Shown in pieces: positions 53,365 to 61,643 of a stretch of 64,000 nt of DNA. The stretch covers positions 85,267 through 149,266 of the forward strand of contig NZ_DFBS01000014.1 of the NCBI RefSeq assembly GCF_002366715.1, in the 5' to 3' direction. Each line of letters begins with the position of its first letter. Positions within the stretch are counted from its first letter, which is position 1. Source of the stretch: Halomonas sp. UBA3074. GTDB lineage: Bacteria > Pseudomonadota > Gammaproteobacteria > Pseudomonadales > Halomonadaceae. A program made the translations under genes and the position numbers. The notes beneath the pieces are model-generated. The model searched no databases. It saw only the letters and a list, made by a program, of their open reading frames with translations, and was not told the DNA's origin.

Positions 53365-53383
53365 ATGTTTTTTCATATATTAA
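53355..53383 (+). promoter_or_regulatory. arsC promoter with ATATG-N6-CATAT operator
   Basis: TTGGTG (53355-53360) and TATTAA (53378-53383) are 17 bases apart. Core ATATG (53363-53367), six T, CATAT (53374-53378) sits in the spacer, starting at the third spacer base exactly as in the GAPDH promoter. This points to shared control by one regulator. Confidence 0.65.
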
Positions 53384-53466
53384 TAGTGCTGCGTGTAACT
53401 GCAATATTGCCGTCATGAAGCCAACGTAAAGTGACAGCCATTCATTACACCAGAGGCTGTTTAGTT

Positions 53467-53880
53467 ATGTCGAAGCGCCGTGTGCTGTTCCTTTGCAATG
53501 CTAACTCTGCACGATCATTGATGGGGGAGGTACTGCTTCGTCATATGGCGGGGGATCGCTTCGAGGCGTATAGCGCAGGTTCTGAGCCCGATGCCCCTCA
53601 TAAACTGACGCTGGAAGCACTTACCCAGCAGGGGCTTTCCATAGAGGGTCTTCACAGCAAGGCGCTTGAGCAGTTCGAGGGCATGGCGTTCGACTATGTC
53701 ATTATCCTTTGTGACAAAGCCCAGCAAGCCTGTCGAGACTGGCAAGGCCAGGCGGGTGAAGTGCTCTTCTGGGATATTCGTGATCCACGCCTGATCAATA
53801 AACCTGATGCCTACCCGCAAGCGCTACAGGAGATTCGTCGTCGCCTGCAGCTATGGCTACCGCTGCATACGGCTGACTAA
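53467..53880 (+). CDS. arsC: ArsC, low-molecular-weight-phosphatase-type arsenate reductase
   Basis: A 137-residue LMW-PTP-fold protein with the catalytic loop FLCNANSARS (C-x5-R), general-acid region WDIRDP and VIILCDKAQQACRDW, which supplies a second cysteine pair for the thioredoxin-coupled relay. It reduces arsenate to arsenite. The ATG at 53467 was chosen (MSKRRVLFLCNANSARS) since the upstream extension is not conserved. It has its own promoter and is followed 12 bases later by a chemoreceptor gene. Confidence 0.88.
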   Translation: MSKRRVLFLCNANSARSLMGEVLLRHMAGDRFEAYSAGSEPDAPHKLTLEALTQQGLSIEGLHSKALEQFEGMAFDYVIILCDKAQQACRDWQGQAGEVLFWDIRDPRLINKPDAYPQALQEIRRRLQLWLPLHTAD

Positions 53881-53892
53881 AGGGGGCGCGAG

Positions 53893-55581
53893 ATGAAGTG
53901 GGTTAATAATTTAAGCGTTAAGGCGAGCTGGACATTGGTGCTGGCGGCGTTTAGTGGTTTAGTCGTGATCATTGGGGTGCTTGGGCTGTTTGCCAACCAC
54001 TTTGGCCGCGATGCTCTTACTTCGCTGCACCAACGCGATATGACGCAGATAAGTGAGCTCAATAGCGCCTATACACAGTTACTTCGTGCACGTATTCAAA
54101 TGAACCGGGCGGCGGAGTTAATTCGCACGCCGTCATTTGATCGGCCTGACCCACTTATTGAAGAAGCGCAGCGGTTGCTGGACGCTGCCACGCAAAATTT
54201 TAAACAATTTTCGACGAGTAACTTTGCGCCTGAGCAGCAAACGCTGGTCGACCAGCTCGCCGTCGACTTCCAATCCTTCGTAAACAATAACCTCAGTTTA
54301 CAGATGATGATGCTGGAAGAGCGTGATGTGTCGGGTTTTCTTTCCGGTGAATCGCGGGTAGATGGTAGTAGCCAGCAATTTGTGCAGAGTGTAGAAGCCT
54401 TTTTTAACGCTTCGAATGTGCGAGGTAACAGCCTGCTTGCGCGTTTCGAGCAAGTCTCATCGCTGCTTTTTTGGGGCGTGATTGCCGCGCTCGGCGCTGC
54501 GTTTTTGGTTGTAACGGTCGTCGTCTGGGGCGTACGTAGAAATGTGCTGCGCCCCTTGAAGACCATTACCGGACACTTTCAGCGCATTGCGAAGGGTGAT
54601 CTGTCTACGCCTGTCACCACGCACTCGAACAATGAAATCGGCCAGCTGTTCAGTGAGCTAGCCAACATGCAAACCGCCTTGACGGCAACCGTTGACCGAC
54701 TGACGACGAGCAGTCAGCAGGTATATAGCAATAGCCAAGAAATGACGGAGCAAAATCAGCTTTTAGCCAGCCAGACCGACAGGCAAGTGTCTGCCTTGCA
54801 GCAGATGGCGGCGAGCCTGGAGCAGTTAACCGCCACCGTGAACCAAAATGCTGAAAGCGCGGCGCATGTCAGTCAGTCCACGGCTGACGTTTCCCATAAA
54901 GCGCAGCAGGGTGATGAAGTAATCTCGCAGTTTATCGCGACGATGGACGACATCAACAGTCACTCCGCTGAAATCCAAAGCATTATTCGTATGATCGAAA
55001 GCATTGCGTTTCAAACCAATATCCTGGCGCTCAATGCCTCTGTCGAAGCGGCGCGCGCCGGTGAGCACGGGCGCGGCTTTGCGGTGGTCGCTAATGAAGT
55101 ACGCGCGCTGGCAACACGCAGCGCGAATGCCGCCAGTGACATACGCACGCGTATAGAGGCTTCGAGTGCGAGTGTCCAGCAGGGCAGCGTGTTGTCGCAA
55201 CAGGCAGGTGAGCATACCCGTGCCATTATGCAGGCGGCGGGTAACGTGAATACGCTAATGACGCAAATAGCCGATGCTTCTGAAGAGCAGCGGCGTGGCA
55301 TCGAAGAGGTCAATCAGGCGGTCGTACAAATTGATACCACGACCCAAGAAGCCATGCACTTGGTCAATCAGGCGGCTCACAGTGCTGAAGGACTCTCCCA
55401 AGAAGCGTTGCAAATGCGTGAATACGCCGGGCAGTTTAGCGTAGCTGAGTATCCCCTTGATGCATCCAAGGCTGGCAGTAGTGAAGACTACCCTGAGTGG
55501 GAGCAGCTAAGCCATCAGCCTTCTGATGCATCGGATGCAGACATTCACAGGACATTCACAGCCACGGCCACGAGCGTCTAA
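53893..55581 (+). CDS. Methyl-accepting chemotaxis protein
   Basis: A 562-residue transmembrane chemoreceptor: membrane helix at about 12-33 (TLVLAAFSGLVVIIGVLGLF), a helical periplasmic four-helix-type sensor to about 190 (SAYTQLLRARIQMNRAAELI resembles Tar), a second helix (LFWGVIAALGAAFLVVTVVV), HAMP, and the signalling hairpin IAFQTNILALNASVEAARAG with GEHGRGFAVVANEVRALA. It has no C-terminal NWETF-type CheR tether. It starts 12 bases after arsC with AGGGGGCGCGAG upstream, so it is probably in the arsC transcript. The ligand is unknown. Confidence 0.93.
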   Translation: MKWVNNLSVKASWTLVLAAFSGLVVIIGVLGLFANHFGRDALTSLHQRDMTQISELNSAYTQLLRARIQMNRAAELIRTPSFDRPDPLIEEAQRLLDAATQNFKQFSTSNFAPEQQTLVDQLAVDFQSFVNNNLSLQMMMLEERDVSGFLSGESRVDGSSQQFVQSVEAFFNASNVRGNSLLARFEQVSSLLFWGVIAALGAAFLVVTVVVWGVRRNVLRPLKTITGHFQRIAKGDLSTPVTTHSNNEIGQLFSELANMQTALTATVDRLTTSSQQVYSNSQEMTEQNQLLASQTDRQVSALQQMAASLEQLTATVNQNAESAAHVSQSTADVSHKAQQGDEVISQFIATMDDINSHSAEIQSIIRMIESIAFQTNILALNASVEAARAGEHGRGFAVVANEVRALATRSANAASDIRTRIEASSASVQQGSVLSQQAGEHTRAIMQAAGNVNTLMTQIADASEEQRRGIEEVNQAVVQIDTTTQEAMHLVNQAAHSAEGLSQEALQMREYAGQFSVAEYPLDASKAGSSEDYPEWEQLSHQPSDASDADIHRTFTATATSV

Positions 55582-55666
55582 CGACGTCTGCTTAAGGCGT
55601 TGAACGATTCTGTGCGTTTATTCAGAGGCATAAGCGTTATTATGCGGTTTTCTCTGAGTGTCGCGT

Positions 55667-56815
55667 ATGGTGTTATTTCTTCAACGGTTAGTGGCACCCG
55701 TTTCCGCTTTTTCTCGATGCTTAGTCGGCGATCCCATGCTACTGGTGATGGGGGGGCTAGGAATCGTGTTGTGGTGGTTGAATCCGCAATCGCTGTCCCA
55801 GTTGGCGGAGCGGGTTCACTGGACCACCATCATGGTATTAACCGGCCTGATGCTGCTCAGCAGGGCGTTAGAACTGAGCGGTTATTTAACGCTCTGGGGG
55901 CGGAGGCTCTTATTACATCTTCGCGGTGAGCGGCGGCTAGCCATGGGGTTGGTGATATTTTCAGGCTTGCTGTCTGCTGTCGTCACTAATGACGTGGCAC
56001 TGTTTATCGTGGTGCCCTTGACGCTCAGCCTAGCCTCGATGGCCGCGCTGCCTATCGCACGTTTCATCGTATTTGAGGCGATGGCGGTGAATGCAGGCTC
56101 ATCGTTGAGCCCCATTGGTAACCCGCAAAACCTCTATTTGTGGCAGCGTTCGGGCATTGGTTTTGGCGATTTCTTATGGACGATGCTGCCCCTGGGTGTC
56201 GGCTTGATGCTGTTGCTTTTAATGCTTATTCCCTTGGCGTTTCCAAAGGCGTCAATACGCTTGGAGGCGCCTTCAACTGAAACCACTAAGCGGCAGCGAA
56301 AGCGAAAGCCTTTATGGGCGGCGCTGATTGGCTATCCGCTGTTTTTGGTCGCGGTCGACATGGGGTGGACAATGCCAGCCATGGTGGGCGTTTTTCTCGC
56401 CATGCTTTTAGTCGCCCGACGAGCGGTGTTCAGTATTGATTGGCTACTGCTGGTAGTGTTCATATTGATGTTCATTAATTTAAGTATGGTGGGTGAATTA
56501 AGTGTCGTGCAGCAAGCGATTGGCACGATGCGACAGTGGCCTGGCGGGGATATCAGTGTAGGTGTATTGCTCTCGCAGGTGATCTCCAATGTCCCCGCCA
56601 CGTTGCTGCTTGCCGAAGAGAGTGAATGGCAACCGCTCGCTTGGGGTGTCAGTGTGGGTGGGTTTGGGCTGGTGATTGGCTCAATGGCCAATTTAATCGC
56701 GCTTCGTTTGGCTCGTCAGCCGGGCATGTGGCGGGAGTTTCATTATTGGTCATTACCCATGTTGGGGCTGGCTTGGCTGTTTGCCGTGGCATGGAAAAGC
56801 GCCCTGACATGGTAG
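55667..56815 (+). CDS. ybiR: YbiR-like anion permease (ArsB/NhaD/SLC13 superfamily)
   Basis: A 382-residue ion-transporter-superfamily permease with about ten membrane helices. The repeats LLSAVVTNDVALFIVVPLTL and FEAMAVNAGSSLSPIGNPQN, then LLSQVISNVPATLLLAEES and VGGFGLVIGSMANLIALR, closely resemble E. coli YbiR. The superfamily includes the arsenite exporter ArsB, but this protein is shorter and clearly of the YbiR branch. The ATG at 55667 is used; a GTG at 55658 is possible. It follows the chemoreceptor by about 85 bases, so membership of the arsenic cluster is possible but unproven. Confidence 0.85.
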   Translation: MVLFLQRLVAPVSAFSRCLVGDPMLLVMGGLGIVLWWLNPQSLSQLAERVHWTTIMVLTGLMLLSRALELSGYLTLWGRRLLLHLRGERRLAMGLVIFSGLLSAVVTNDVALFIVVPLTLSLASMAALPIARFIVFEAMAVNAGSSLSPIGNPQNLYLWQRSGIGFGDFLWTMLPLGVGLMLLLLMLIPLAFPKASIRLEAPSTETTKRQRKRKPLWAALIGYPLFLVAVDMGWTMPAMVGVFLAMLLVARRAVFSIDWLLLVVFILMFINLSMVGELSVVQQAIGTMRQWPGGDISVGVLLSQVISNVPATLLLAEESEWQPLAWGVSVGGFGLVIGSMANLIALRLARQPGMWREFHYWSLPMLGLAWLFAVAWKSALTW

Positions 56816-56845
56816 CCAGGGCGTTGTAGGGCATTAGTGGGCTGA

Positions 56846-58039
56846 TCAGTCGATGAGCTCGACGGCCACCGCCGTTGCTTCGCCGCCGCCAATGCATAAG
56901 CTAGCGATACCCCGTTTGCCACCACGCGTGCGCAACGCATGGATTAAAGTGGCGATAATGCGTGAGCCGGTCGATCCAATTGGGTGGCCTTGGGCGCAGG
57001 CACCCCCAAACACATTTACTTTTTCGTGGGGAAGGCCCAGGTCATCCATGGCCATCAGGGTGACCACTGCGAAAGCTTCATTAATCTCAAACAGATCGAC
57101 GTCATTCACACCCCAGCCGAGCTTTTTCATCAGTTTTTCGATGGCACCAACGGGTGCGATGGTGAATTCGCTCGGGTGGCGCGAATGGGTAGCGTGCCCC
57201 AGCATACGGGCTAGCGGTTTGATTCCCTGATGATCCGCTGCTGCCTGACTTGCCAGGATAAGGGCTGAAGCACCATCGGAGATCGAGCTGGCGTTGGCGG
57301 CCGTAATCGTGCCCTCTTTGGCAAAGGCGGGCCGCAGCTGGCGGATTTTGTCGAGCTTTGCTTGGAAGGGCTGCTCATCGTGCTCGACCAGGGTTTCGCC
57401 CTGGCGAGAAATGACCATCACTGGAGCCATCTCGGCGCTTAGATGACCAGCATTGGTGGCTTCCATGGCGCGTTCAAGAGACGCAATGGCAAAATCGTCC
57501 AAGCGCTCGCGGGTGTAACCACGGTCAGTGGCCACATCCTGGGCAAACACGCCCATAAGTTTGCCAGTTTCGGCATCTTCCAGCCCATCCAAAAACATAT
57601 GGTCTTTCAGCTCGCCGTGCCCCAGACGGTAGCCCCCCCGCGCTTTGGTCAGTACGTGCGGTGCGTTAGACATAGACTCCATACCACCTGCCAGCAAAAT
57701 ATCGCCGCTGCCCGCTTTGATTAAGTCGTGGGCAAGCATGGTGGCCTTCATGCCCGAGCCGCAAAGCTTGTTTATAGTGGTGGCGCCATTGGCGTCGGGG
57801 ATGCCGGCTTGGCGCATTGCTTGGCGTGCTGGGCCTTGTTTTGCACCGGCTGGCAGTACGCAGCCCATGATGCCCTCGCTGATAGCAGCTGGGTCGATGC
57901 CGGATGCTTCAATGGCGGCTTTAATGGCGGTTGCGCCGAGCTGGGGCGCCGTCATGCTCGCAAGGCTCCCCATCATGCCGCCCATCGGTGTGCGTTTAGC
58001 GGCTAGAAATACCACATCGGTAGGGTGGCTCATGGTCAA
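56846..58039 (-). CDS. Thiolase-family acetyl-CoA acetyltransferase
   Basis: A 397-residue thiolase with nucleophile Cys in NKLCGSGMKATML, INEAFAVVTLMAM, GACAQGHPIGSTGSRI (His) and ASLCIGGGEATAVAVELI (Cys). The sequence is of the acetyl-CoA acetyltransferase (biosynthetic/degradative beta-ketothiolase) type. It is divergent from a TetR regulator that probably controls it together with the downstream acyl-CoA genes. It would carry out the thiolytic step or acetoacetyl-CoA formation. Confidence 0.93.
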   Translation of the reverse strand: MTMSHPTDVVFLAAKRTPMGGMMGSLASMTAPQLGATAIKAAIEASGIDPAAISEGIMGCVLPAGAKQGPARQAMRQAGIPDANGATTINKLCGSGMKATMLAHDLIKAGSGDILLAGGMESMSNAPHVLTKARGGYRLGHGELKDHMFLDGLEDAETGKLMGVFAQDVATDRGYTRERLDDFAIASLERAMEATNAGHLSAEMAPVMVISRQGETLVEHDEQPFQAKLDKIRQLRPAFAKEGTITAANASSISDGASALILASQAAADHQGIKPLARMLGHATHSRHPSEFTIAPVGAIEKLMKKLGWGVNDVDLFEINEAFAVVTLMAMDDLGLPHEKVNVFGGACAQGHPIGSTGSRIIATLIHALRTRGGKRGIASLCIGGGEATAVAVELID

Positions 58040-58088
58040 TCTCCTTCAGGATTATTGTGATTGTCAGGGCGATTATCATCGTGAGTAA

Positions 58089-58105
58089 CCGTTGATACGT
58101 TGACC
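58089..58105. promoter_or_regulatory. Possible regulator site in the thiolase/tetR divergent region
   Basis: CCGTTGATACGTTGACC contains two CGTTGA repeats and resembles the CCGTT...AACGG palindrome found at 58843-58860. It lies between the divergent thiolase and tetR genes, where a TetR autoregulatory site is expected. Similarity between the two sites is partial. Confidence 0.35.
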
Positions 58106-58162
58106 CGTAGGCGGCGCTGTGGTTCTCTCCAGAGTAACCAAGCAAGCGCTAGTGTAAACGAC

Positions 58163-58741
58163 ATGAATGTAATGAATGCATCCCCTCGCCGCAAGGAATT
58201 GACGCGCCTAGCCGCTCAGCTCTTCGTTCAAGAGGGCTTTGATCGCACCACCGTACGTATGCTGGCGCAGGAAATGGGTATCAAGTCCGGTAGTCTGTTT
58301 CATCATTTTAAAGATAAGCAGGAAATTCTGGCGGCGGTTATCGAAGAGGGTACTCAAAATGCCTTGGTAATTGCGCGCAAAGCGCTCGAAGAGTGCGCCG
58401 CTGAGCCTGAAATGCGCTTGCGTGTTATGGCCCGTGCTCACCTCGAAACGCTCTTTACTGACCGCAATGCCCATGTGGTAGCGCTGTTTGAGTGGCGTCG
58501 CCTTGACCCGGCGGCGAGTGCTCATCTGAGTCATTTGCGTGATGCTTACGAAGCGCTGTGGGTCGCTGTTATTGATGATGCCCTGGAAGCAGGATTGATC
58601 CATGGTGATCGCTTTCTCGTCTCCCGTTTTGTGCTTGGAGCGCTTAATTGGACCGTGCGCTGGTACGATCCTAATGGCCCACGCTCACCCGACGACCTCG
58701 CTGATGAGCTTGTCGCCATGATTATGCCTACGCCGGTTTAA
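58163..58741 (+). CDS. TetR-family transcriptional regulator
   Basis: A 192-residue regulator with an N-terminal HTH (LTRLAAQLFVQEGFDRTTV then MGIKSGSLFHHFKDKQEI) and a ligand-binding C-terminal domain containing FEWRRLDPAASAHLSHLRDA and FVLGALNWTVRWYDPNG, features seen in TetR regulators of acyl-CoA metabolism. The ATG at 58163 was preferred; one at 58172 is possible. Position between thiolase (divergent) and an acyl-CoA synthetase operon suggests local control by an acyl-CoA ligand. Confidence 0.9.
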   Translation: MNVMNASPRRKELTRLAAQLFVQEGFDRTTVRMLAQEMGIKSGSLFHHFKDKQEILAAVIEEGTQNALVIARKALEECAAEPEMRLRVMARAHLETLFTDRNAHVVALFEWRRLDPAASAHLSHLRDAYEALWVAVIDDALEAGLIHGDRFLVSRFVLGALNWTVRWYDPNGPRSPDDLADELVAMIMPTPV

Positions 58742-58842
58742 CGCTCTCTCATCATTACTCCTACCAACGTCTAACCCTGTGATGGGTGAGAGTGCTTGCG
58801 CTTTACGACAATTACTTTTAGCGTTGCTTTTATCTTTAGGTT

Positions 58843-58860
58843 TCCGTTAACGTCAACGGA
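58843..58860. promoter_or_regulatory. Palindrome upstream of acyl-CoA synthetase
   Basis: TCCGTT (58843-58848), AACGTC, AACGGA (58855-58860): a 6-base inverted repeat about 75 bases before the start of the acyl-CoA synthetase gene. It may be the operator of the adjacent TetR regulator. Confidence 0.4.
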
Positions 58861-58933
58861 TAACTATAGCCGCCTTGCTTACGTCCTACCTGCAATAAAG
58901 AGTGCTCATTTCCAACAACATAAGAGAGCCGTC

Positions 58934-60604
58934 ATGACAGCCACACCTTCATCATTGCCCGACTACCACCACTATCTTGAGAATTTTTCTATTGAGCGTG
59001 TTGTCGACCGCTTGGACGATCACCAGGATGGCCTACTGAACGCTTTTGAAGCGTGCTGTGGTCGCCATGTACGTGCCGGACGCGGCGATGTTCAGGCGCT
59101 GGTTCAGGAAGATACGAACGGTGATGTGCATAGCTTGACCTACGCGGAGCTGGATGAGCAGAGCGCCAAGCTGGCAGGTTGGTTTCAAGCGCAGGGGTTG
59201 GGGCAGGGTGATCGTGTTGCTTGTATGCTGCCGCGGACGCTACAGCTTCTGATTGCGGTGCTCGCCACTTGGCGTCTTGGTGCGGTTTATCAGCCGCTTT
59301 TTACCGCATTTGGCCCTGATGCAGTGGACTATCGCCTTGGGCGTGCAGATACAAAATTAGTTATTACGGATCAAGCCAATCGCTATAAATTCGATGGCCT
59401 CAGCCAGTGCCCACCAGTGCTGGCGGTGGGTGGTGTCACTAGTGAACACGGCAATGATCATGATTGGCAGGCGGCGTTGACGCATACGTCAATGAGCGCT
59501 GAACCGCCGCGCCTCTCGCCTGAGGCGCCCTTCCTGCAAATGTTTACCTCCGGCACGGTGGGCAAGCCGAAAGGGGTGGCTGTACCGCTGTCGGGTATGA
59601 CGGCGTTTGCCATCTATATGGAGCTGGCCATTGACCTTCGTGATGATGACCGGTTCTGGAACATGGCCGACCCGGGTTGGGCTTATGGCCTTTATTACGC
59701 CATTACGGGACCATTGTTACTGGGCGTGACCACCCACTTCTGCGAAGCAGGGTTCAGTGCCGAAGGGGCGCTTGCGTTTATGAAGCGCCATCACATTACT
59801 AATTTTGCTGCTGCGCCTACGGCTTACCGGCTGATGAAAGCGTCTGGGCTATTTGATGACGCTCATGAAACGCTAGAACTACGTGCGGCGAGTTCGGCGG
59901 GCGAGCCATTAAACACTGAAGTCGTGACGTGGGTGGAGAAGTCGCTTAGCTGTCCAGTGATGGATCATTATGGGCAAACTGAGACCGGCATGACGTGTAA
60001 TAACCACCATGCACTTGATCACCTTAAGCACGTGGGCGCGATGGGCGTACCAATGCCGGGTTATCGACTGGCGATTTTGGATGCCGAGTATCGCGAGTTA
60101 CCTGCGGGTGAGCCGGGCGTGCTCGCCGTCGATATCAAAAATTCTCCGGCGCACTTCTTTCAAGGTTACACCTGGCAGGAGAAGAACCCCTTTGTAGAAG
60201 GCTATTACCTAACCGGCGACGTAGTGATCCGTAATGAAGACGGCACCTTTCAATTTGCCGGGCGGGACGACGACATTATTACTACCGCAGGCTACCGGGT
60301 GGGGCCAACGGATGTTGAGAACAGCGTAATGACACACCCGGCTGTGGCAGAATCGGCGGCGGTGGGGCAGCCAGACGAGATTCGTGGCGAAGTGATCAAA
60401 TCCTATATCGTGCTGCGAGACGGCTATGAGGCAAGTGATGCACTCGCTGATGAGATTAAGCAGCGAGTGCGTGAACGGCTTTCAACCCATGCCTTTCCGC
60501 GCATTATCGAATTCGTGGAAGAGTTGCCCAAAACACCCAGTGGTAAAATTCAGCGATTCAAATTGCGTGCCCAGGCAGCAGAAGACGCCAAGATCGGCGA
60601 ATAA
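58934..60604 (+). CDS. AMP-forming acyl-CoA synthetase
   Basis: A 556-residue ANL-superfamily enzyme with P-loop MFTSGTVGKPKGVAVP, DHYGQTETGMTCNN, YYLTGDVVIRNEDGTF, GRDDDIITTAGYRVGPTDVE and the C-terminal catalytic Lys in KTPSGKIQRF. The fold resembles acetyl/propionyl and medium-chain acyl-CoA synthetases (WNMADPGWAYGLYYAI) rather than FadD. The ATG at 58934 (MTATPSSLPDYHHY) follows GAGAG; the frame runs open much further upstream without family residues. An SDR and an acyl-CoA dehydrogenase follow. Confidence 0.92.
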   Translation: MTATPSSLPDYHHYLENFSIERVVDRLDDHQDGLLNAFEACCGRHVRAGRGDVQALVQEDTNGDVHSLTYAELDEQSAKLAGWFQAQGLGQGDRVACMLPRTLQLLIAVLATWRLGAVYQPLFTAFGPDAVDYRLGRADTKLVITDQANRYKFDGLSQCPPVLAVGGVTSEHGNDHDWQAALTHTSMSAEPPRLSPEAPFLQMFTSGTVGKPKGVAVPLSGMTAFAIYMELAIDLRDDDRFWNMADPGWAYGLYYAITGPLLLGVTTHFCEAGFSAEGALAFMKRHHITNFAAAPTAYRLMKASGLFDDAHETLELRAASSAGEPLNTEVVTWVEKSLSCPVMDHYGQTETGMTCNNHHALDHLKHVGAMGVPMPGYRLAILDAEYRELPAGEPGVLAVDIKNSPAHFFQGYTWQEKNPFVEGYYLTGDVVIRNEDGTFQFAGRDDDIITTAGYRVGPTDVENSVMTHPAVAESAAVGQPDEIRGEVIKSYIVLRDGYEASDALADEIKQRVRERLSTHAFPRIIEFVEELPKTPSGKIQRFKLRAQAAEDAKIGE

Positions 60605-60630
60605 TCATAACGTCCACAGGGAATACGGTT

Positions 60631-61398
60631 ATGCAAGTTAAGGACAGTACCTTTTTGATTACTGGCGCTGCTTCGGGATTGGGCGCTGCAACCGCGGAGC
60701 GCCTGGTTGCCGCCGGTGCCCGCGTCGTGCTGTGTGATCTCAACGACAGTGTCAATGCGCATGCTCAACAGCTGGGGCCCAGCGCCCGCGCCTTTCTGGC
60801 GGATATTACCTCGGGTGAGCAGATGCAAAAGGCAGTGGATGAAGCCGTCGCGTTGGGCGGTGAGCGTGGCTTGTCAGGCGTGGTGCATTGCGCGGGCGTG
60901 GTGAGCGTTGCCAAGCTGGTGGATCGAGAGGGCAATCCCGCTGATTTAGAAAGCTATATCAATACGATCAATATCAACCTGGTGGGCACGTTTAACGTGA
61001 TGCGACTCGCCGCTGCCGCAATGGCAAAAAATCAGCCGGGTGATAGTGGTGAGCGTGGCGTGATCATTAACACGGCTTCTATTGCTGCGTTTGACGGGCA
61101 AGTGGGGCAGTGCGCTTATAGCGCCTCTAAGGCGGGTGTTGTGGGTATGAGTCTTCCGGCTGCGCGCGAGCTTTCACGGCATGCCATTCGCGTCATGGCA
61201 ATTGCCCCAGGGGTGTTTGAAACGCCAATGATGAGTGAAATTCCGGATGAGGCTGCCCAGGCGCTCGCGGCAGCGGTGCCGTTTCCGAAGCGGCTGGGGC
61301 GTCCGGATGAGTTTGCGCAATTAGCGGAACAGATCATTACCAACCCGATGCTTAATGGGGAGTTGATCCGCTTGGATGGCGGTATCCGCATGCAGTAA
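60631..61398 (+). CDS. SDR 3-hydroxyacyl-CoA dehydrogenase (type II/HSD10-like)
   Basis: A 255-residue short-chain dehydrogenase: TGAASGLGAATAERL (NAD site), CDLND acidic residue selecting NAD, INTASIAAFDGQVGQ with the catalytic Ser, YSASKAGVVGMSLPAAREL (Tyr, Lys), IAPGVFETPM and LNGELIRLDGGIRMQ. The sequence closely resembles mitochondrial HSD17B10-type enzymes that oxidise short- and branched-chain 3-hydroxyacyl-CoA. It begins 26 bases after the acyl-CoA synthetase and ends at a terminator. Confidence 0.92.
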   Translation: MQVKDSTFLITGAASGLGAATAERLVAAGARVVLCDLNDSVNAHAQQLGPSARAFLADITSGEQMQKAVDEAVALGGERGLSGVVHCAGVVSVAKLVDREGNPADLESYINTININLVGTFNVMRLAAAAMAKNQPGDSGERGVIINTASIAAFDGQVGQCAYSASKAGVVGMSLPAARELSRHAIRVMAIAPGVFETPMMSEIPDEAAQALAAAVPFPKRLGRPDEFAQLAEQIITNPMLNGELIRLDGGIRMQ

Positions 61399-61420
61399 GG
61401 CGTTATCCACGCTCCAAATG

Positions 61421-61451
61421 ACTCGTCGGCTTTTGGCTGGCGAGTTTTTTT
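61421..61451 (+). terminator. Intrinsic terminator after the SDR gene
   Basis: A 10-base stem (61421-61430 with 61436-61445, two G-T pairs) with a 5-base loop and a run of T to 61451. It separates the SDR gene from the acyl-CoA dehydrogenase gene. Confidence 0.8.
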
Positions 61452-61553
61452 ATGATTAACACTAAGCGTTGATGGATGGGCGACTAAAGTTCTAGCGTGT
61501 TTAGGGTCTATATTCAAACGGGCGCTTGACTCTACTGGGCGCTCGCGCTAATT

Positions 61554-61571
61554 TTCAAACATGTGTTTGAA
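61554..61571. promoter_or_regulatory. PsrA-type palindrome upstream of acyl-CoA dehydrogenase
   Basis: TTCAAAC (61554-61560), ATGT, GTTTGAA (61565-61571): a perfect 7-base inverted repeat with a 4-base centre, matching (G/C)AAAC-N2-4-GTTT(G/C). A further TTCAAAC half-site lies at 61513-61519. The palindrome is 73 bases before the gene. Confidence 0.72.
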
Positions 61572-61643
61572 TGCCGCTGGCTTAATGCAACGATAGGCTT
61601 TCAATCCCCCTTATTGGCAGGCGAGTGTTCCAGGAGATATATC

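Noticed and set aside
55667..56815. Naming the permease ArsB
   Set aside because: The sequence closely follows YbiR in length and motifs; ArsB identity would rest only on neighbourhood.
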